Source of the DNA: an uncultured Pseudomonadales bacterium
GTDB lineage: Bacteria > Pseudomonadota > Gammaproteobacteria > Pseudomonadales > Cellvibrionaceae
NCBI GenBank assembly: GCA_947487765.1
Contig: CANKXO010000001.1
Span: 310,001 to 374,000 of the forward strand
Length of the DNA stretch: 64,000 nucleotides
Reading direction: 5' to 3'
How positions within the stretch are numbered: position 1 is the stretch's first letter; every line of letters begins with the position of its first letter. The translations under genes were made by a program, and so were the position numbers. Positions 35,069 to 44,464 of the stretch are shown one piece after another. Below the pieces are notes generated by a model that did no database searches, was not told the origin of the DNA, and saw nothing but the letters and a program-made list of their open reading frames with translations.

Positions 35069-36133
35069 GCGAACTCCAAGAGCGTACCCATGTGCTCAGG
35101 GGGTATCTTTGACTACGACACTAAGAAAGAACGCTTAACAGAAGTCGAGCTAGAGCTAGCAGAACCTGATGTGTGGAATGATCAGGCTCGGGCCCAAGAA
35201 CTTGGACGTGAAAGAGTGTCTTTAGAGCAGGTTGTTAAAACTATCGATGACCTTGATCAGGGTGTTAGTGATACCCGTGAACTCCTTGATATGATTGTCG
35301 AAGAGGGTGATGAAGCAGCATTAGCCGATGTTGATAATGATATTAATAAACTCAACAGCCATTTAAGCACCTTAGAATTTCGCCGCATGTTCTCAGGAGA
35401 AACTGATGGTAATAATGCGTATTTAGATATTCAGTCTGGCTCTGGTGGTACAGAAGCACAGGATTGGGCGGAAATGATGCTGCGCATGTATCTTCGTTGG
35501 GGCGATGCAAAAGGTTTCAAAACAACGCTTGAGGAAGTTTCCGCTGGCGATGTAGCCGGTATTAAGAGTGCGACTATTCATTTCGAAGGTGAGTATGCCT
35601 TTGGTTGGTTACGTACCGAAACGGGTGTTCATCGTTTAGTGCGCAAATCTCCTTTCGATTCGGGCAATCGGCGCCATACCTCATTTGGCTCTGTATTTGT
35701 TTCTCCTGAAATTGATGATAATTTTGAAGTTGAGGTAGATAAATCAGAAGTGCGCGAAGATACCTATCGAGCTTCTGGTGCTGGTGGTCAGCACGTCAAC
35801 AAAACAGATTCAGCAGTACGGTTGACTCATGAAGCCAGTGGTATAGTCGTCCAATGTCAAAGTCAGCGTTCCCAGCATCAAAACCGTGACGCTGCTTGGA
35901 AAATGCTGCGTGCGAAATTGTATGAGAAAGAAATGCTTGAACGTAATGCGGATAAACAAGCGATGGAAGACAGCAAAGCTGATATTGGTTGGGGCAGTCA
36001 GATTCGATCTTATGTATTAGATGATCAGCGTATTAAAGACTTACGAACCAATGTGCAAACCAGCAATTGTCAGGCTGTGTTAGATGGTGATTTGGATCAA
36101 TTTATAGAAGCAAGTCTAAAAGCGGGTTTGTAA
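35038..36133 (+). CDS. prfB: Peptide chain release factor 2, programmed +1 frameshift
   Basis: The protein is made from two frames: ATG at 35038 to codon 24 (CTT, 35107-35109), then a +1 shift over the in-frame TGA at 35110-35112 to continue from GAC at 35111. The joined product is 364 residues. The N-terminus [14 protein letters not shown] and VLRGYL are typical RF2. The anticodon-like motif SPF lies in [15 protein letters not shown] and the catalytic GGQ in [13 protein letters not shown]2 reads UGA and UAA stops and hydrolyses peptidyl-tRNA; it autoregulates by the frameshift. The start lies inside the upstream nuclease gene. It precedes lysS by 76 bases, the usual prfB-lysS order. Confidence 0.96.
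35098..35112 (+). promoter_or_regulatory. prfB programmed frameshift site
   Basis: AGGGGG at 35098-35103 is the internal Shine-Dalgarno-like sequence, then TAT, then the slippery CTT-TGA-C at 35107-35113. Spacing matches the known gammaproteobacterial RF2 site. Low RF2 leaves the UGA unread, which favours the +1 slip. Confidence 0.95.
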
Positions 36134-36209
36134 ATCACACCAAGCCAATAAAACAAGAGAATATGTTTATCACATATTGAAAATTAATTAAATAAACGAT
36201 TAGAAAATT

Positions 36210-37718
36210 ATGTCAAACGACCAACAACAAGATGAGAACCGGTTAATCGCTGAGCGCCGTGAAAAACTAGCTGCAATTCGTGAGCAAGGTGTTGCATTCC
36301 CTAACAATGTTACTCGTGAGCATACTGCTGATGAATTACAAAATGAATTTGGCGAAAAAACCAAAGAAGAATTAGAAACGCTTGATCATAAAGTCTCTGT
36401 TGCAGGGCGTGTCATGGCAAAGCGTGGGCCTTTTATGGTCTTACAAGATGTCACTGGTCGCATTCAACTATATGCTAGTAAAGACGCGCAAAAAACATTA
36501 AAAGCGACATGTGGTTTGTGGGATATCGGTGACATTGTTAATGTTACTGGTGCATTGCATAAATCAGGTAAAGGTGATTTGTACGTTAATCTTGAAGAGT
36601 TTCAATTGTTAACGAAGTCATTGCGCCCGCTGCCCGACAAATATCACGGCTTGGCAGATCAGGAGTTGCGTTACCGACAACGTTATGTTGACTTGATGGT
36701 AAATCCGGAAGTTCGTGATACTTTTACCATTCGTTCACAAGTTATCAGTTTTATTCGCAATTACCTTAATGGGAATAAATTTTTAGAAGTTGAAACACCG
36801 ATGTTGCAGACTATTCCTGGTGGAGCAACCGCTCGGCCATTTATCACTCATCACAACGCTTTAGATATGGATATGTATCTACGTATAGCGCCAGAGTTAT
36901 ATTTAAAGCGCTTAGTGGTTGGTGGCTTTGAGCGTGTTTACGAAATTAACCGTAATTTCCGTAACGAAGGTTTATCAACACGCCATAATCCTGAATTTAC
37001 CATGTTGGAGTTTTATCAGGCCTATGCCGATTACAATGACCTAATGGATTTAACGGAAGATATGCTTCGTCAAGTTGCACAGAGCGTATTGGGTTCAACT
37101 GATGTAAAAAACACCGTTAAGAATACAGAAGGTGAAGTGGTTGAAGAGAAAATTTACGATTTTGCTAAACCATTTACCCGTATCAGTGTTTTTGATTCCA
37201 TTCTGCAATTTAATCCAGAAATAAACGCTGAAGAGCTTGCTGATGAAGCGGGTGCTCGAAAAATTGCTGAAAGCTTGCATATCCCATTAAAAGATTACTA
37301 TGGTTTGGGTAAGGTACAAATAGAAATATTTGAAAAAACCGTTGAGCACCGTTTAGATAATCCAACCTTTATTACAGAATACCCAACAGAGGTTTCCCCG
37401 CTCGCTCGTCGCAGTGATAGTAACCCTTTTGTTACTGATCGTTTTGAGTTTTTTGTGGGTGGTCGCGAGATCGCAAATGGGTTTTCTGAGCTTAACGATG
37501 CCGAGGATCAGGCGGAACGCTTTCAACAACAAGTCGCTGAAAAGGATTCAGGTGATGATGAAGCGATGCATTATGATGCTGATTATGTCCGTGCATTAGA
37601 ATATGGCTTGCCCCCAACCGCTGGAGAAGGTATTGGTATCGATCGTTTAGTGATGTTACTGACTGATTCTCCTTCAATTAGAGATGTATTGTTATTTCCC
37701 CACATGCGACCTGAATAA
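36210..37718 (+). CDS. lysS: Lysyl-tRNA synthetase, class II
   Basis: A 502-residue class IIb synthetase. The N-terminal OB fold (about 50-150) holds [19 protein letters not shown]-type sequence; motif 1 region [21 protein letters not shown], motif 2 [15 protein letters not shown] and motif 3 [14 protein letters not shown] are all clear. It charges tRNA-Lys in the cytoplasm. The protein starts [20 protein letters not shown], as expected. It follows prfB on the same strand; a 7-bp inverted repeat with a five-base loop (AATATGT/ACATATT) lies in the gap but lacks a T-run, so co-transcription is likely. Confidence 0.96.
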   Translation: MSNDQQQDENRLIAERREKLAAIREQGVAFPNNVTREHTADELQNEFGEKTKEELETLDHKVSVAGRVMAKRGPFMVLQDVTGRIQLYASKDAQKTLKATCGLWDIGDIVNVTGALHKSGKGDLYVNLEEFQLLTKSLRPLPDKYHGLADQELRYRQRYVDLMVNPEVRDTFTIRSQVISFIRNYLNGNKFLEVETPMLQTIPGGATARPFITHHNALDMDMYLRIAPELYLKRLVVGGFERVYEINRNFRNEGLSTRHNPEFTMLEFYQAYADYNDLMDLTEDMLRQVAQSVLGSTDVKNTVKNTEGEVVEEKIYDFAKPFTRISVFDSILQFNPEINAEELADEAGARKIAESLHIPLKDYYGLGKVQIEIFEKTVEHRLDNPTFITEYPTEVSPLARRSDSNPFVTDRFEFFVGGREIANGFSELNDAEDQAERFQQQVAEKDSGDDEAMHYDADYVRALEYGLPPTAGEGIGIDRLVMLLTDSPSIRDVLLFPHMRPE

Positions 37719-37747
37719 GCCGACTATAAAATAGTAAAGGATTAAAA

Positions 37748-38293
37748 ATGAGTGACTTAAAATCAGCTTCCTATTGGGTTGGTCATGGCTTAGGCATTGC
37801 TGCAACGATCATTGGTATCTATCTGGCCGCTGTCGTAGGTTTTGATACGGCACTAAAGCTTGAGTTGGTAAAAGCTGACAGAAGTACTTATTACGTCACA
37901 GAGTCTTTACATAAAGAGCTCACCTTTAATGATAAAAATATGAGCGCTTATATCGAAGCAATTAAAGGCAAGCCGTATGTGCTTAAGCAAGACCTTGCTG
38001 GTATTAAACTCAATGAATTTGTCTTTCAAGCAGCAAAGTTTTCTGAGTCTACCTTTGAGATAGATCCTTCATTATTGACAGAGGTTTCAATTTATTATTT
38101 TTCTGTTGGTAATGCGATTAGCCAATATTATGCTGCGGGGCAAAAATCACCGAGTAGTTTGATGAGTGTAGTTAAGCGTGAAACACAAAAGTTGAAAGAA
38201 CAAAAAACATTGAAACGTTTAGCTGATTATAAAGAAGCACTCCGTAACATTGTGAAAGAGCAAGGTATTACTATTGCTGATGTAAATTATTAA
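37748..38293 (+). CDS. Hypothetical single-pass membrane protein
   Basis: A 181-residue protein with one hydrophobic helix at about 9-32 ([20 protein letters not shown]), then an extracytoplasmic helical domain rich in charged residues ([27 protein letters not shown] near the end, given in part). No family was recognised. It follows lysS by 29 bases and precedes ung by 38, so it is likely in the same transcript as both. AAGG lies about seven bases upstream of the ATG. Confidence 0.65.
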   Translation: MSDLKSASYWVGHGLGIAATIIGIYLAAVVGFDTALKLELVKADRSTYYVTESLHKELTFNDKNMSAYIEAIKGKPYVLKQDLAGIKLNEFVFQAAKFSESTFEIDPSLLTEVSIYYFSVGNAISQYYAAGQKSPSSLMSVVKRETQKLKEQKTLKRLADYKEALRNIVKEQGITIADVNY

Positions 38294-38331
38294 TTCTTAG
38301 TAAAAATCATTTTTTGTTAGGTCATTCATAT

Positions 38332-39009
38332 ATGCAATCGACTATAAAGCTAGATCAAAGTTGGCTCCACCATTTAGCTGGTGAGTTTGAGCAGGATTAT
38401 ATGCTTAAACTCAAAGAATTTTTGCTCAATGAAAAGCAGCATAAAAAAGTGATTTATCCTAAGGGTGATTTAATTTTTAATGCATTTAATACCACACCTT
38501 TAAATAACGTTAAGGTAGTTATACTAGGACAGGATCCTTATCATGGACCTAATCAGGCCCACGGTCTTTGCTTTTCCGTATTGCCTGGCGTGCCTGTTCC
38601 TCCTTCACTCAAAAATATTTATAAAGAAATTGAAAGTGAGTTGGGTATTACTATGCCTGCGCATGGTTGTCTACAAGCCTGGGCGGAGCAAGGGGTGTTA
38701 TTACTCAATGCTACTTTAACGGTAGAACAAGCGAAAGCGGGTTCGCACCAAGGTAAAGGATGGGAAACGTTTACTGACCGTGCGATTCAAGTTGTTAATG
38801 ATCAATGTGACGATATTGTCTTTTTACTGTGGGGCAGCTATGCTCAGAAAAAAGGCCAGCTGATCGATACCAAAAAACACCATGTTTTAAAATCACCACA
38901 CCCTTCTCCATTGTCAGCGCATCGTGGTTTTTTAGGGAATAATCATTTCTCTTTAACGAACCAATGGTTAACGTCAAAAGGAAAAGCCCCTATCAATTGG
39001 GCGTTATAA
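38332..39009 (+). CDS. ung: Uracil-DNA glycosylase
   Basis: A 225-residue family 1 uracil-DNA glycosylase. The water-activating loop is [18 protein letters not shown], the uracil-specific Asn is in [10 protein letters not shown], and the DNA intercalation loop is [13 protein letters not shown]. It excises uracil from DNA in base excision repair. The ATG at 38332 is preferred over an in-frame TTG at 38314. It ends 21 bases before the stop of the convergent AraC-type gene. Confidence 0.95.
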   Translation: MQSTIKLDQSWLHHLAGEFEQDYMLKLKEFLLNEKQHKKVIYPKGDLIFNAFNTTPLNNVKVVILGQDPYHGPNQAHGLCFSVLPGVPVPPSLKNIYKEIESELGITMPAHGCLQAWAEQGVLLLNATLTVEQAKAGSHQGKGWETFTDRAIQVVNDQCDDIVFLLWGSYAQKKGQLIDTKKHHVLKSPHPSPLSAHRGFLGNNHFSLTNQWLTSKGKAPINWAL

Positions 39010-39030
39010 ATTTATCGTTTCAGTTCTTTT

Positions 39031-39951
39031 TCAGAATACAGATATCGGCAAGAAAAGCTTCACATCAAAGAGATCATCTGACGCTAAAAATTGATTTTTT
39101 CGGTAGTGGACAAAGGCAGGGGTTGTCTGTAATTTATAACCTGAATTCGGCAACCAACATTCTAGTATTTTTCCAATCCAAGGTAATAGCTCACCATATC
39201 GCCCTTGCAAATTAAAGGCCGCATGTATTCCACCGGGGATCGTTAAACTGTTAACAGTACCGCGATGCTTTAGTGGTTTATCAATAGTTATACAAGCAAC
39301 ATAACGACAATCGCCTAATTCTACCCAAGCTGGATTGGAATGATGAAGGCCGATCTGCTGGCCAATAGGTCTTTCTGCTGTTGGGGCTTGATTACTCAAA
39401 GAATGATAGGCGGATGTAATCCCTTCTTGATTGGCCCATGTTTGCAGCAATAACCAGGCTTTTCTAATGCCTCGTCCATAGCCTTGATGGCGAATATAAG
39501 CTACATGCTGGCTATTTAAAATAATAATGTCAGGTTCTGGTACTGAACAATTTTTAATGCGTTGATAACCTGCACTGATTTCTGGATCAGCTAAATAGGG
39601 CGCTTCTGACGAGCTATTTTGAGTACTTCTCCATTGTCCTGGTGTAGTGCCAAAATGTATTTTAAAAGCTCTGCTGAAAGAGGAGAGCGATGTGAATCCA
39701 CATTTTTCTGCAATAGTTAATACACTGCTGTTATGGTCAAACATCAGTTGGTTGGCGACATGTTCAAGTCTAATGCGACGGATATATGTATTGATTGTTT
39801 CCCCTACAACCTGCTGGAAAACACGATGAAAATGCTGCTCGGAGTAAGCGGCAACCTTAGCAAGTTCTCTAGCTGATAAATTCACAGAGATATCTCGGTG
39901 AATTTCATAAAGCGCATCATTGATTCTAGAATGTTGTGTTTTATTATCCAT
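39031..39951 (-). CDS. AraC-type regulator with C-terminal GyrI-like domain
   Basis: A 306-residue protein with the DNA-binding domain at the N-terminus (residues about 10-105, two helix-turn-helices: LSARELAKVAAYSEQHFHRVF and LTIAEKCGFTSLSSFSRAFK, the second followed by GTTPGQWR). After a linker, residues about 145-305 form a GyrI/Rob-like small-molecule domain (IIILNSQHVAYIRHQGYGRG; CRYVACITIDKPL). This MarA/Rob-Rob-C fold usually senses organic cations or antibiotics and activates stress genes. The neighbouring aminotransferase is divergent and 158 bases away. Confidence 0.85.
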   Translation of the reverse strand: MDNKTQHSRINDALYEIHRDISVNLSARELAKVAAYSEQHFHRVFQQVVGETINTYIRRIRLEHVANQLMFDHNSSVLTIAEKCGFTSLSSFSRAFKIHFGTTPGQWRSTQNSSSEAPYLADPEISAGYQRIKNCSVPEPDIIILNSQHVAYIRHQGYGRGIRKAWLLLQTWANQEGITSAYHSLSNQAPTAERPIGQQIGLHHSNPAWVELGDCRYVACITIDKPLKHRGTVNSLTIPGGIHAAFNLQGRYGELLPWIGKILECWLPNSGYKLQTTPAFVHYRKNQFLASDDLFDVKLFLPISVF

Positions 39952-40109
39952 GGGCTCCTTTCATCCCTTTTGCTGATTTAGAATTTTTTACTAGGTAGTA
40001 GTCATAATATCGCATATATAGACATATTTTATAGCATAAATGGACAATCATTTGTAATTTTACAAGACTAGTATGGCTTTTCTTTTTACCGTTATAAGAA
40101 GTCAATATT

Positions 40110-41273
40110 ATGGAAATCAGTCGCCACCTACAGAATATTCGCCCATCTTATATTCGTGAAATTTTGAGTGCTGCCAAGTCACCGGATGTTATTTCTTTAG
40201 CTGGAGGTTTGCCGGCTACTGAACTGATGCCCGTTCAATTGTTTGCGAAGGCTTTGCAATCTATCGTTGATGATACCGATCTGTTTCAATACGGAGAGAC
40301 TCAAGGATATGCGCCTTTTCTAAGGTATATCGATGAAACGTATAATCAGTCTTCCGGTATGAGTTCGGTCGTCTGTAATGGCTCTCAGCAAGGTTTAGAT
40401 CTCATTGCTCGTGCATTTTTGAATCCGGGCGATAAGGTTGTCGTTGAGGCTCCCAGCTACCTTGGGGCTTTACAAATATTTGGTTTGGCTCAAGCTGACA
40501 TTTTATCGGTCAATCAAACACCAGCTGGGCCGGATTTAATGGAATTGGAATCTGTCTTTACTTTATATAAGCCTACATTATTTTATGCAGTGCCTGATTT
40601 CCATAACCCGACGGGAGTGTGTTGGTCGTTGGAGGTTCGTAAAAGTGTGGCGAAGCTTTGTCAGCACTATGGTGTGACTTTTGTTGAAGATATTCCTTAT
40701 CGAGACTTAAGGTTTGCCGGGAAGGCATTGCCTCTAGTGTCATCGTTTTATAAGGAGAAATCGGTTGTGTTACGCTCATTTTCCAAAATATCGGCTCCGG
40801 GTATTCGCCTCGGTATTGTGTCTGCTTCTTCTGACTATTTGACGCCTATGATAAAAGTTAAACAAGTATCTGATCTACACACGAATATTCCGATGCAGGC
40901 TGCATTAATGCATGTGCTAAAAGATAAGGAATTTACTCAACATAAAGCCTCTATTTGCTCAAGCTACAAACAGCGTTATAGGGAGCTTAAAAAAACACTT
41001 TCTGTCTTAGACGGTAACGGTTGCTGTTTTGATGAAGTTGATGGAGGAATGTTTGTCTGGCTAAAACTGCCTGATATCGATCCGATGGTTTTGGCAAACA
41101 TGTTAATCAAAAGGGGAGTTGCTGTTGTTCCTAGTTCAGTATTTTATAATGAGGAACATAAGGTGCCGCCAGCGCTACGTCTTAATTTTACTCATAGTTC
41201 GCTGGCCAATTTTGAAGTGGCCATCGATAAATTAAGGCAAGAGTTAGAGTCTATTTCAGCTAGTGTTAAGTAG
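40110..41273 (+). CDS. PLP-dependent aminotransferase, class I/II (2-aminoadipate/MocR-like)
   Basis: A 387-residue fold-type I aminotransferase. PLP lysine is Lys226 in RSFSKISAPGIRLG; other motifs are ISLAGGLPATELMP, NGSQQGLDLIARAFLNPGD, PDFHNPTG and LRLNFTHSS. These match the LysN/kynurenine-aminotransferase-like group that often lacks the GntR domain of MocR proteins. The substrate cannot be read from the sequence; aromatic or 2-aminoadipate-type amino acids are common. It is divergent from the AraC/GyrI regulator, which might control it. Confidence 0.82.
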   Translation: MEISRHLQNIRPSYIREILSAAKSPDVISLAGGLPATELMPVQLFAKALQSIVDDTDLFQYGETQGYAPFLRYIDETYNQSSGMSSVVCNGSQQGLDLIARAFLNPGDKVVVEAPSYLGALQIFGLAQADILSVNQTPAGPDLMELESVFTLYKPTLFYAVPDFHNPTGVCWSLEVRKSVAKLCQHYGVTFVEDIPYRDLRFAGKALPLVSSFYKEKSVVLRSFSKISAPGIRLGIVSASSDYLTPMIKVKQVSDLHTNIPMQAALMHVLKDKEFTQHKASICSSYKQRYRELKKTLSVLDGNGCCFDEVDGGMFVWLKLPDIDPMVLANMLIKRGVAVVPSSVFYNEEHKVPPALRLNFTHSSLANFEVAIDKLRQELESISASVK

Positions 41274-41311
41274 GCTCTAGGGCATAAGTCGCATATTTTG
41301 AAGGAATAGAT

Positions 41312-42148
41312 TTAGGCGTTTAACATTTCCATGGCGGCTTCCATGTCTTCACTAAGATCTGTTGATTCAATATGGCTGTCTGCTTCAATACCTAAACGTT
41401 TAAAGGCGGTCACTTGCTCATAATTCACTTCGGCCATTTCGCTCTCACTGCCCATATAGCTTTGCAACATCGCTACTGTCACTATATCGACATAGTCCGC
41501 TTCGACTATTTCTCGATTAAATTTAAGATAGTTAGTTGGAATGATTTGTAGCTCTTTTGGAAATTCCCACTTTTTCAGAATGGCGTTACCAATAATGGGG
41601 TGCAGCTTTTTAATCACCATATCGAGGGAGAAGCTATCTTTCAGTAGTACAGGGTGCTCCTCTGCATAGGTTAATATGGGTAATACGCCAATTTGATGGA
41701 TTAAGCCACCTAGAGTCGCTTGATCAGGGCGTAGAGAAGTTCTATGCCGGCAGAGTACATGGCACATTCCAGCAATTTCGCTGGAGCGTTGCCATACTTC
41801 ACGCATGCGCTTATCAATAATACTGGATGTCGCTTGGAACATCTGTTCCATGGCCAGACCCGTTGCAATATTGGTTGTGTATTCTATGCCCAATCGCATA
41901 AGTGCCATTTTTAGGTCACTGATTTCCCGTGCAGTACGGAAAACAGGACTATTCGCAACTTTAATGATACGAGCAGATAATGCAGGATCATTACTGATGA
42001 CTTTTCCCAGCTGATCCAGGTTTGATTCTGGGTCTTCTGCGACATCTCTTACGCGTAAAGCAACTTCGGGTAAGGTTGGCAGTACCAGTTGATCACCCTT
42101 AATCGCGCTGATGATCTCCTGACTGATCTGCTCGATTACATTGCCCAT
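41312..42148 (-). CDS. HDOD-domain protein
   Basis: A 278-residue cytoplasmic protein whose residues about 16-215 are an HDOD domain: LPTLPEVALRVRDVAEDPES, LGKVISNDPALSARIIKVANSP, LKMALMRLGIEYTTNIA and LGGLIHQIGVLPIL. HDOD proteins lack the metal-binding His-Asp pair and act in signalling, often with c-di-GMP or two-component outputs. The C-terminal part is variable and acidic. It precedes the sensor kinase in minus-strand order but is separated by 98 bases. Confidence 0.85.
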   Translation of the reverse strand: MGNVIEQISQEIISAIKGDQLVLPTLPEVALRVRDVAEDPESNLDQLGKVISNDPALSARIIKVANSPVFRTAREISDLKMALMRLGIEYTTNIATGLAMEQMFQATSSIIDKRMREVWQRSSEIAGMCHVLCRHRTSLRPDQATLGGLIHQIGVLPILTYAEEHPVLLKDSFSLDMVIKKLHPIIGNAILKKWEFPKELQIIPTNYLKFNREIVEADYVDIVTVAMLQSYMGSESEMAEVNYEQVTAFKRLGIEADSHIESTDLSEDMEAAMEMLNA

Positions 42149-42246
42149 ATGATGCCCTCATTATCGTTTGCTATTCCTTAGTTATAGCATAGGGTGGGAG
42201 CAGTGCCGGTAATTTTTGCCGACAATATGAACACAGGGGAAAATAG

Positions 42247-43614
42247 TTAAGCGTTAAAGCGTAAAGTCGCTATCAGCCCGGGAGAGTTTTCGGCTAGTAG
42301 TAACTTGCCTCGATGCAAAAGGGCGACTGCTTTGACCAGACTTAAGCCTAAACCACTGCCTGGGGTATTACGGCTGGATTCCAGCCGGTAAAAGCGCTGG
42401 CTGACTTTTTCATGCTCTGCTACCGGTATACCGGGGCCTGAATCGCTAATAATAATCTCGCTGTAATACTCGTTTTTTGTGCTGCTGATGGTAATTTTGC
42501 CTTTGGTTGGCGTATATTTAATAGCATTATCAATCAGGTTGGCCAGAGCTTGAAAAAGCAAATCCCGGTCACCTTCAATCATTATTGGCGCGCTGGCTTC
42601 TATTATAAATTCCAAGCCATTGGCTTCTGCTAATACTTCATAAAGTTCAGCAGCGTCATTCACTAATTCGCTTAAATTGACTGAGGAAAACTTGGTGGAG
42701 TGGCCGCCAGCTTCAATACGAGCTATACGGAGAAGGGCGGCAAAGGTGTTGAGTAATTGATCTGCGTCGTCAATACACTCCTGAACAATAGGTTTATGGG
42801 GGTTAGTACCGGTGAGTCCGAGTTGAAGTTGCTCCAGTCGATTACGCATACGGGTAAGTGGTGTCCGTAAGTCATGAGCGATATTATTAGAGACCTGTTG
42901 TATCCCCGTCATTAAGTGCTCAATCTCATCGAGCATATGATTGAGGTTATTGGCGAGTTGGTCGATATCATCATTACCTCCTCTTACTAGAGGGATGCGT
43001 TTTGATAAATCGCCAGCAATGATGTCTCGGCTATTCTGGTTAATTAATTCGATACGGCGCATCATGCTGCGGCTCATAATAATGCCACCAAATAAGCCTA
43101 AACCAAGAATAATTAACAATCCCCAGAGCATCGAGCGCTTTAATAATTGATGAATCGCTTTTAAGTCACGAATATCTCTACCTACCAGTAAATTAAAGCC
43201 TTCTTGCAAAATAAACAGGCGCGCGCGTGCATGAAACTCTCTTCCCGATCGCTCATCGTAAAATTGAAAATTCATCCAGTTGTCTGTGCTGACATTGACT
43301 TGGGGCCAAGACGTTAAATTGCCGGTTACAGGAGTAAAATCAGGGGTGGTTAATAGGTAAACTGAAGAGCTATCAGGGTCTTTTTGTAAGCGATCGGTAA
43401 TGCTGTCGACGATACCGTTGACACCTCTTAGTCTATATTGCTCAGATAGGCCGGTAATATCTGATTGGATAGTGTTATCCATTTGATAAGCGGTGAAGGA
43501 GACTGTTGACCAATAAATAAATCCTAATAGTACTAATGCTGAGCTAGCAAATAATCCGAGATAAATTAACGCTAAGCGAAAGGAGGATGATTTCAATAAG
43601 GCCTTAAGCTTCAT
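42247..43614 (-). CDS. Sensor histidine kinase
   Basis: A 455-residue transmembrane kinase: first membrane helix about 15-37, periplasmic sensor region about 40-158 (little pattern), second helix about 162-181, a HAMP domain to about 235, the H-box with His247 in NNIAHDLRTPLTRMRN, and the ATPase region with ANLIDNAIKYTPTKG (N-box), SDSGPGIP (G1) and GSGLGLSLVKAV (G2). The ATG at 43614 is preferred over upstream frames because it overlaps the regulator gene stop by eleven bases, as usual. It is the cognate partner of the response regulator. Confidence 0.9.
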   Translation of the reverse strand: MKLKALLKSSSFRLALIYLGLFASSALVLLGFIYWSTVSFTAYQMDNTIQSDITGLSEQYRLRGVNGIVDSITDRLQKDPDSSSVYLLTTPDFTPVTGNLTSWPQVNVSTDNWMNFQFYDERSGREFHARARLFILQEGFNLLVGRDIRDLKAIHQLLKRSMLWGLLIILGLGLFGGIIMSRSMMRRIELINQNSRDIIAGDLSKRIPLVRGGNDDIDQLANNLNHMLDEIEHLMTGIQQVSNNIAHDLRTPLTRMRNRLEQLQLGLTGTNPHKPIVQECIDDADQLLNTFAALLRIARIEAGGHSTKFSSVNLSELVNDAAELYEVLAEANGLEFIIEASAPIMIEGDRDLLFQALANLIDNAIKYTPTKGKITISSTKNEYYSEIIISDSGPGIPVAEHEKVSQRFYRLESSRNTPGSGLGLSLVKAVALLHRGKLLLAENSPGLIATLRFNA

Positions 43615-44293
43615 CAATCGGCTCTCGAATGATATAGCCGGCACCGCGAACAGTATGCAAGAGCGACTTTTCAAACTCTTTATCAATTTTATTGCGTAAA
43701 CGGCTGATGTGGACATCAATGACATTGGTTTGTGGATCAAAATGATAATCCCAAACATGTTCCAGTAGCATCATGCGAGTGACAACTTGACCTGCATGCC
43801 GCATCAGGAATTCCAACAATCTAAATTCTCTTGGTTGTAATTCTATATTTTGTCCTGCACGGCGAGCAATCCGGTTGAGTAAGTTCAATTCCAAATCGGC
43901 TACTTGCAAGATAGTTTCACTGTTGGGGGTGTTTCGTGCTCTACGGACTATCGCGTCCAGCCGTGCCAACAACTCACTAAAAGCGAAGGGCTTGGTAAGG
44001 TAATCGTCACCGCCTGCGCGTAGTCCTTCTACGCGATCATTAACTTCCGCCAAGGCGCTTAATACGAGAATGGGGGTAGATTTACCTGTAGCACGGACAC
44101 TTTTGACAATATCTAAACCATCAAGCTTTGGCAGCATTCTATCGACAATAATCGCATCATAGTCTTCGGTACTGGCCAGAAATAAGCCATCTCTGCCATC
44201 ACTTGCGTGGTCCACGATATTGCCATATTCCTGAAGTCCTTTGGTCAGGTAGGAGGCTACATCAACATCATCTTCGACAATTAGCAGACGCAT
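43604..44293 (-). CDS. OmpR-family response regulator
   Basis: A 229-residue regulator. The receiver domain (about 1-115) contains the acidic pair EDD at 7-9, the phosphorylation site Asp51 in IIVDRMLPKLDG and the conserved Lys in LTKPF; the OmpR-type winged helix (about 128-225) shows LQPREFRLLEFLMRHAGQVV, RMMLLEHVWDY and TVRGAGYII. The pair is convergent with the HDOD gene and divergent from the DegP-type protease, with 171 bases between the starts. Control of the protease is a plausible but unproven inference. Confidence 0.92.
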   Translation of the reverse strand: MRLLIVEDDVDVASYLTKGLQEYGNIVDHASDGRDGLFLASTEDYDAIIVDRMLPKLDGLDIVKSVRATGKSTPILVLSALAEVNDRVEGLRAGGDDYLTKPFAFSELLARLDAIVRRARNTPNSETILQVADLELNLLNRIARRAGQNIELQPREFRLLEFLMRHAGQVVTRMMLLEHVWDYHFDPQTNVIDVHISRLRNKIDKEFEKSLLHTVRGAGYIIREPIDEA

Positions 44294-44464
44294 GTGTTAC
44301 TCATTCTATTTAAGTGCTGGCATATATTACACGAACTGCCACTCAATAAGGCCAATAGAAACATTACAAAAAGTTAATCTGGAGGCAAGGAAGTCGCAAA
44401 TACACCGTTGCTAAAGTGTGCGTCAACTAAGTGACTTTTGGTAAGTGATATTCTAGGAGAATGA

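Noticed and set aside
35090-35112. In-frame TGA at codon 25 of prfB looks like a broken gene or sequencing error.
   Set aside because: The sequence around it is the exact conserved RF2 programmed frameshift site, and the protein continues perfectly in the +1 frame.
36161-36180. AATATGT/ACATATT inverted repeat between prfB and lysS as a terminator.
   Set aside because: The stem is AT-rich and no T-run follows, so termination is unlikely.
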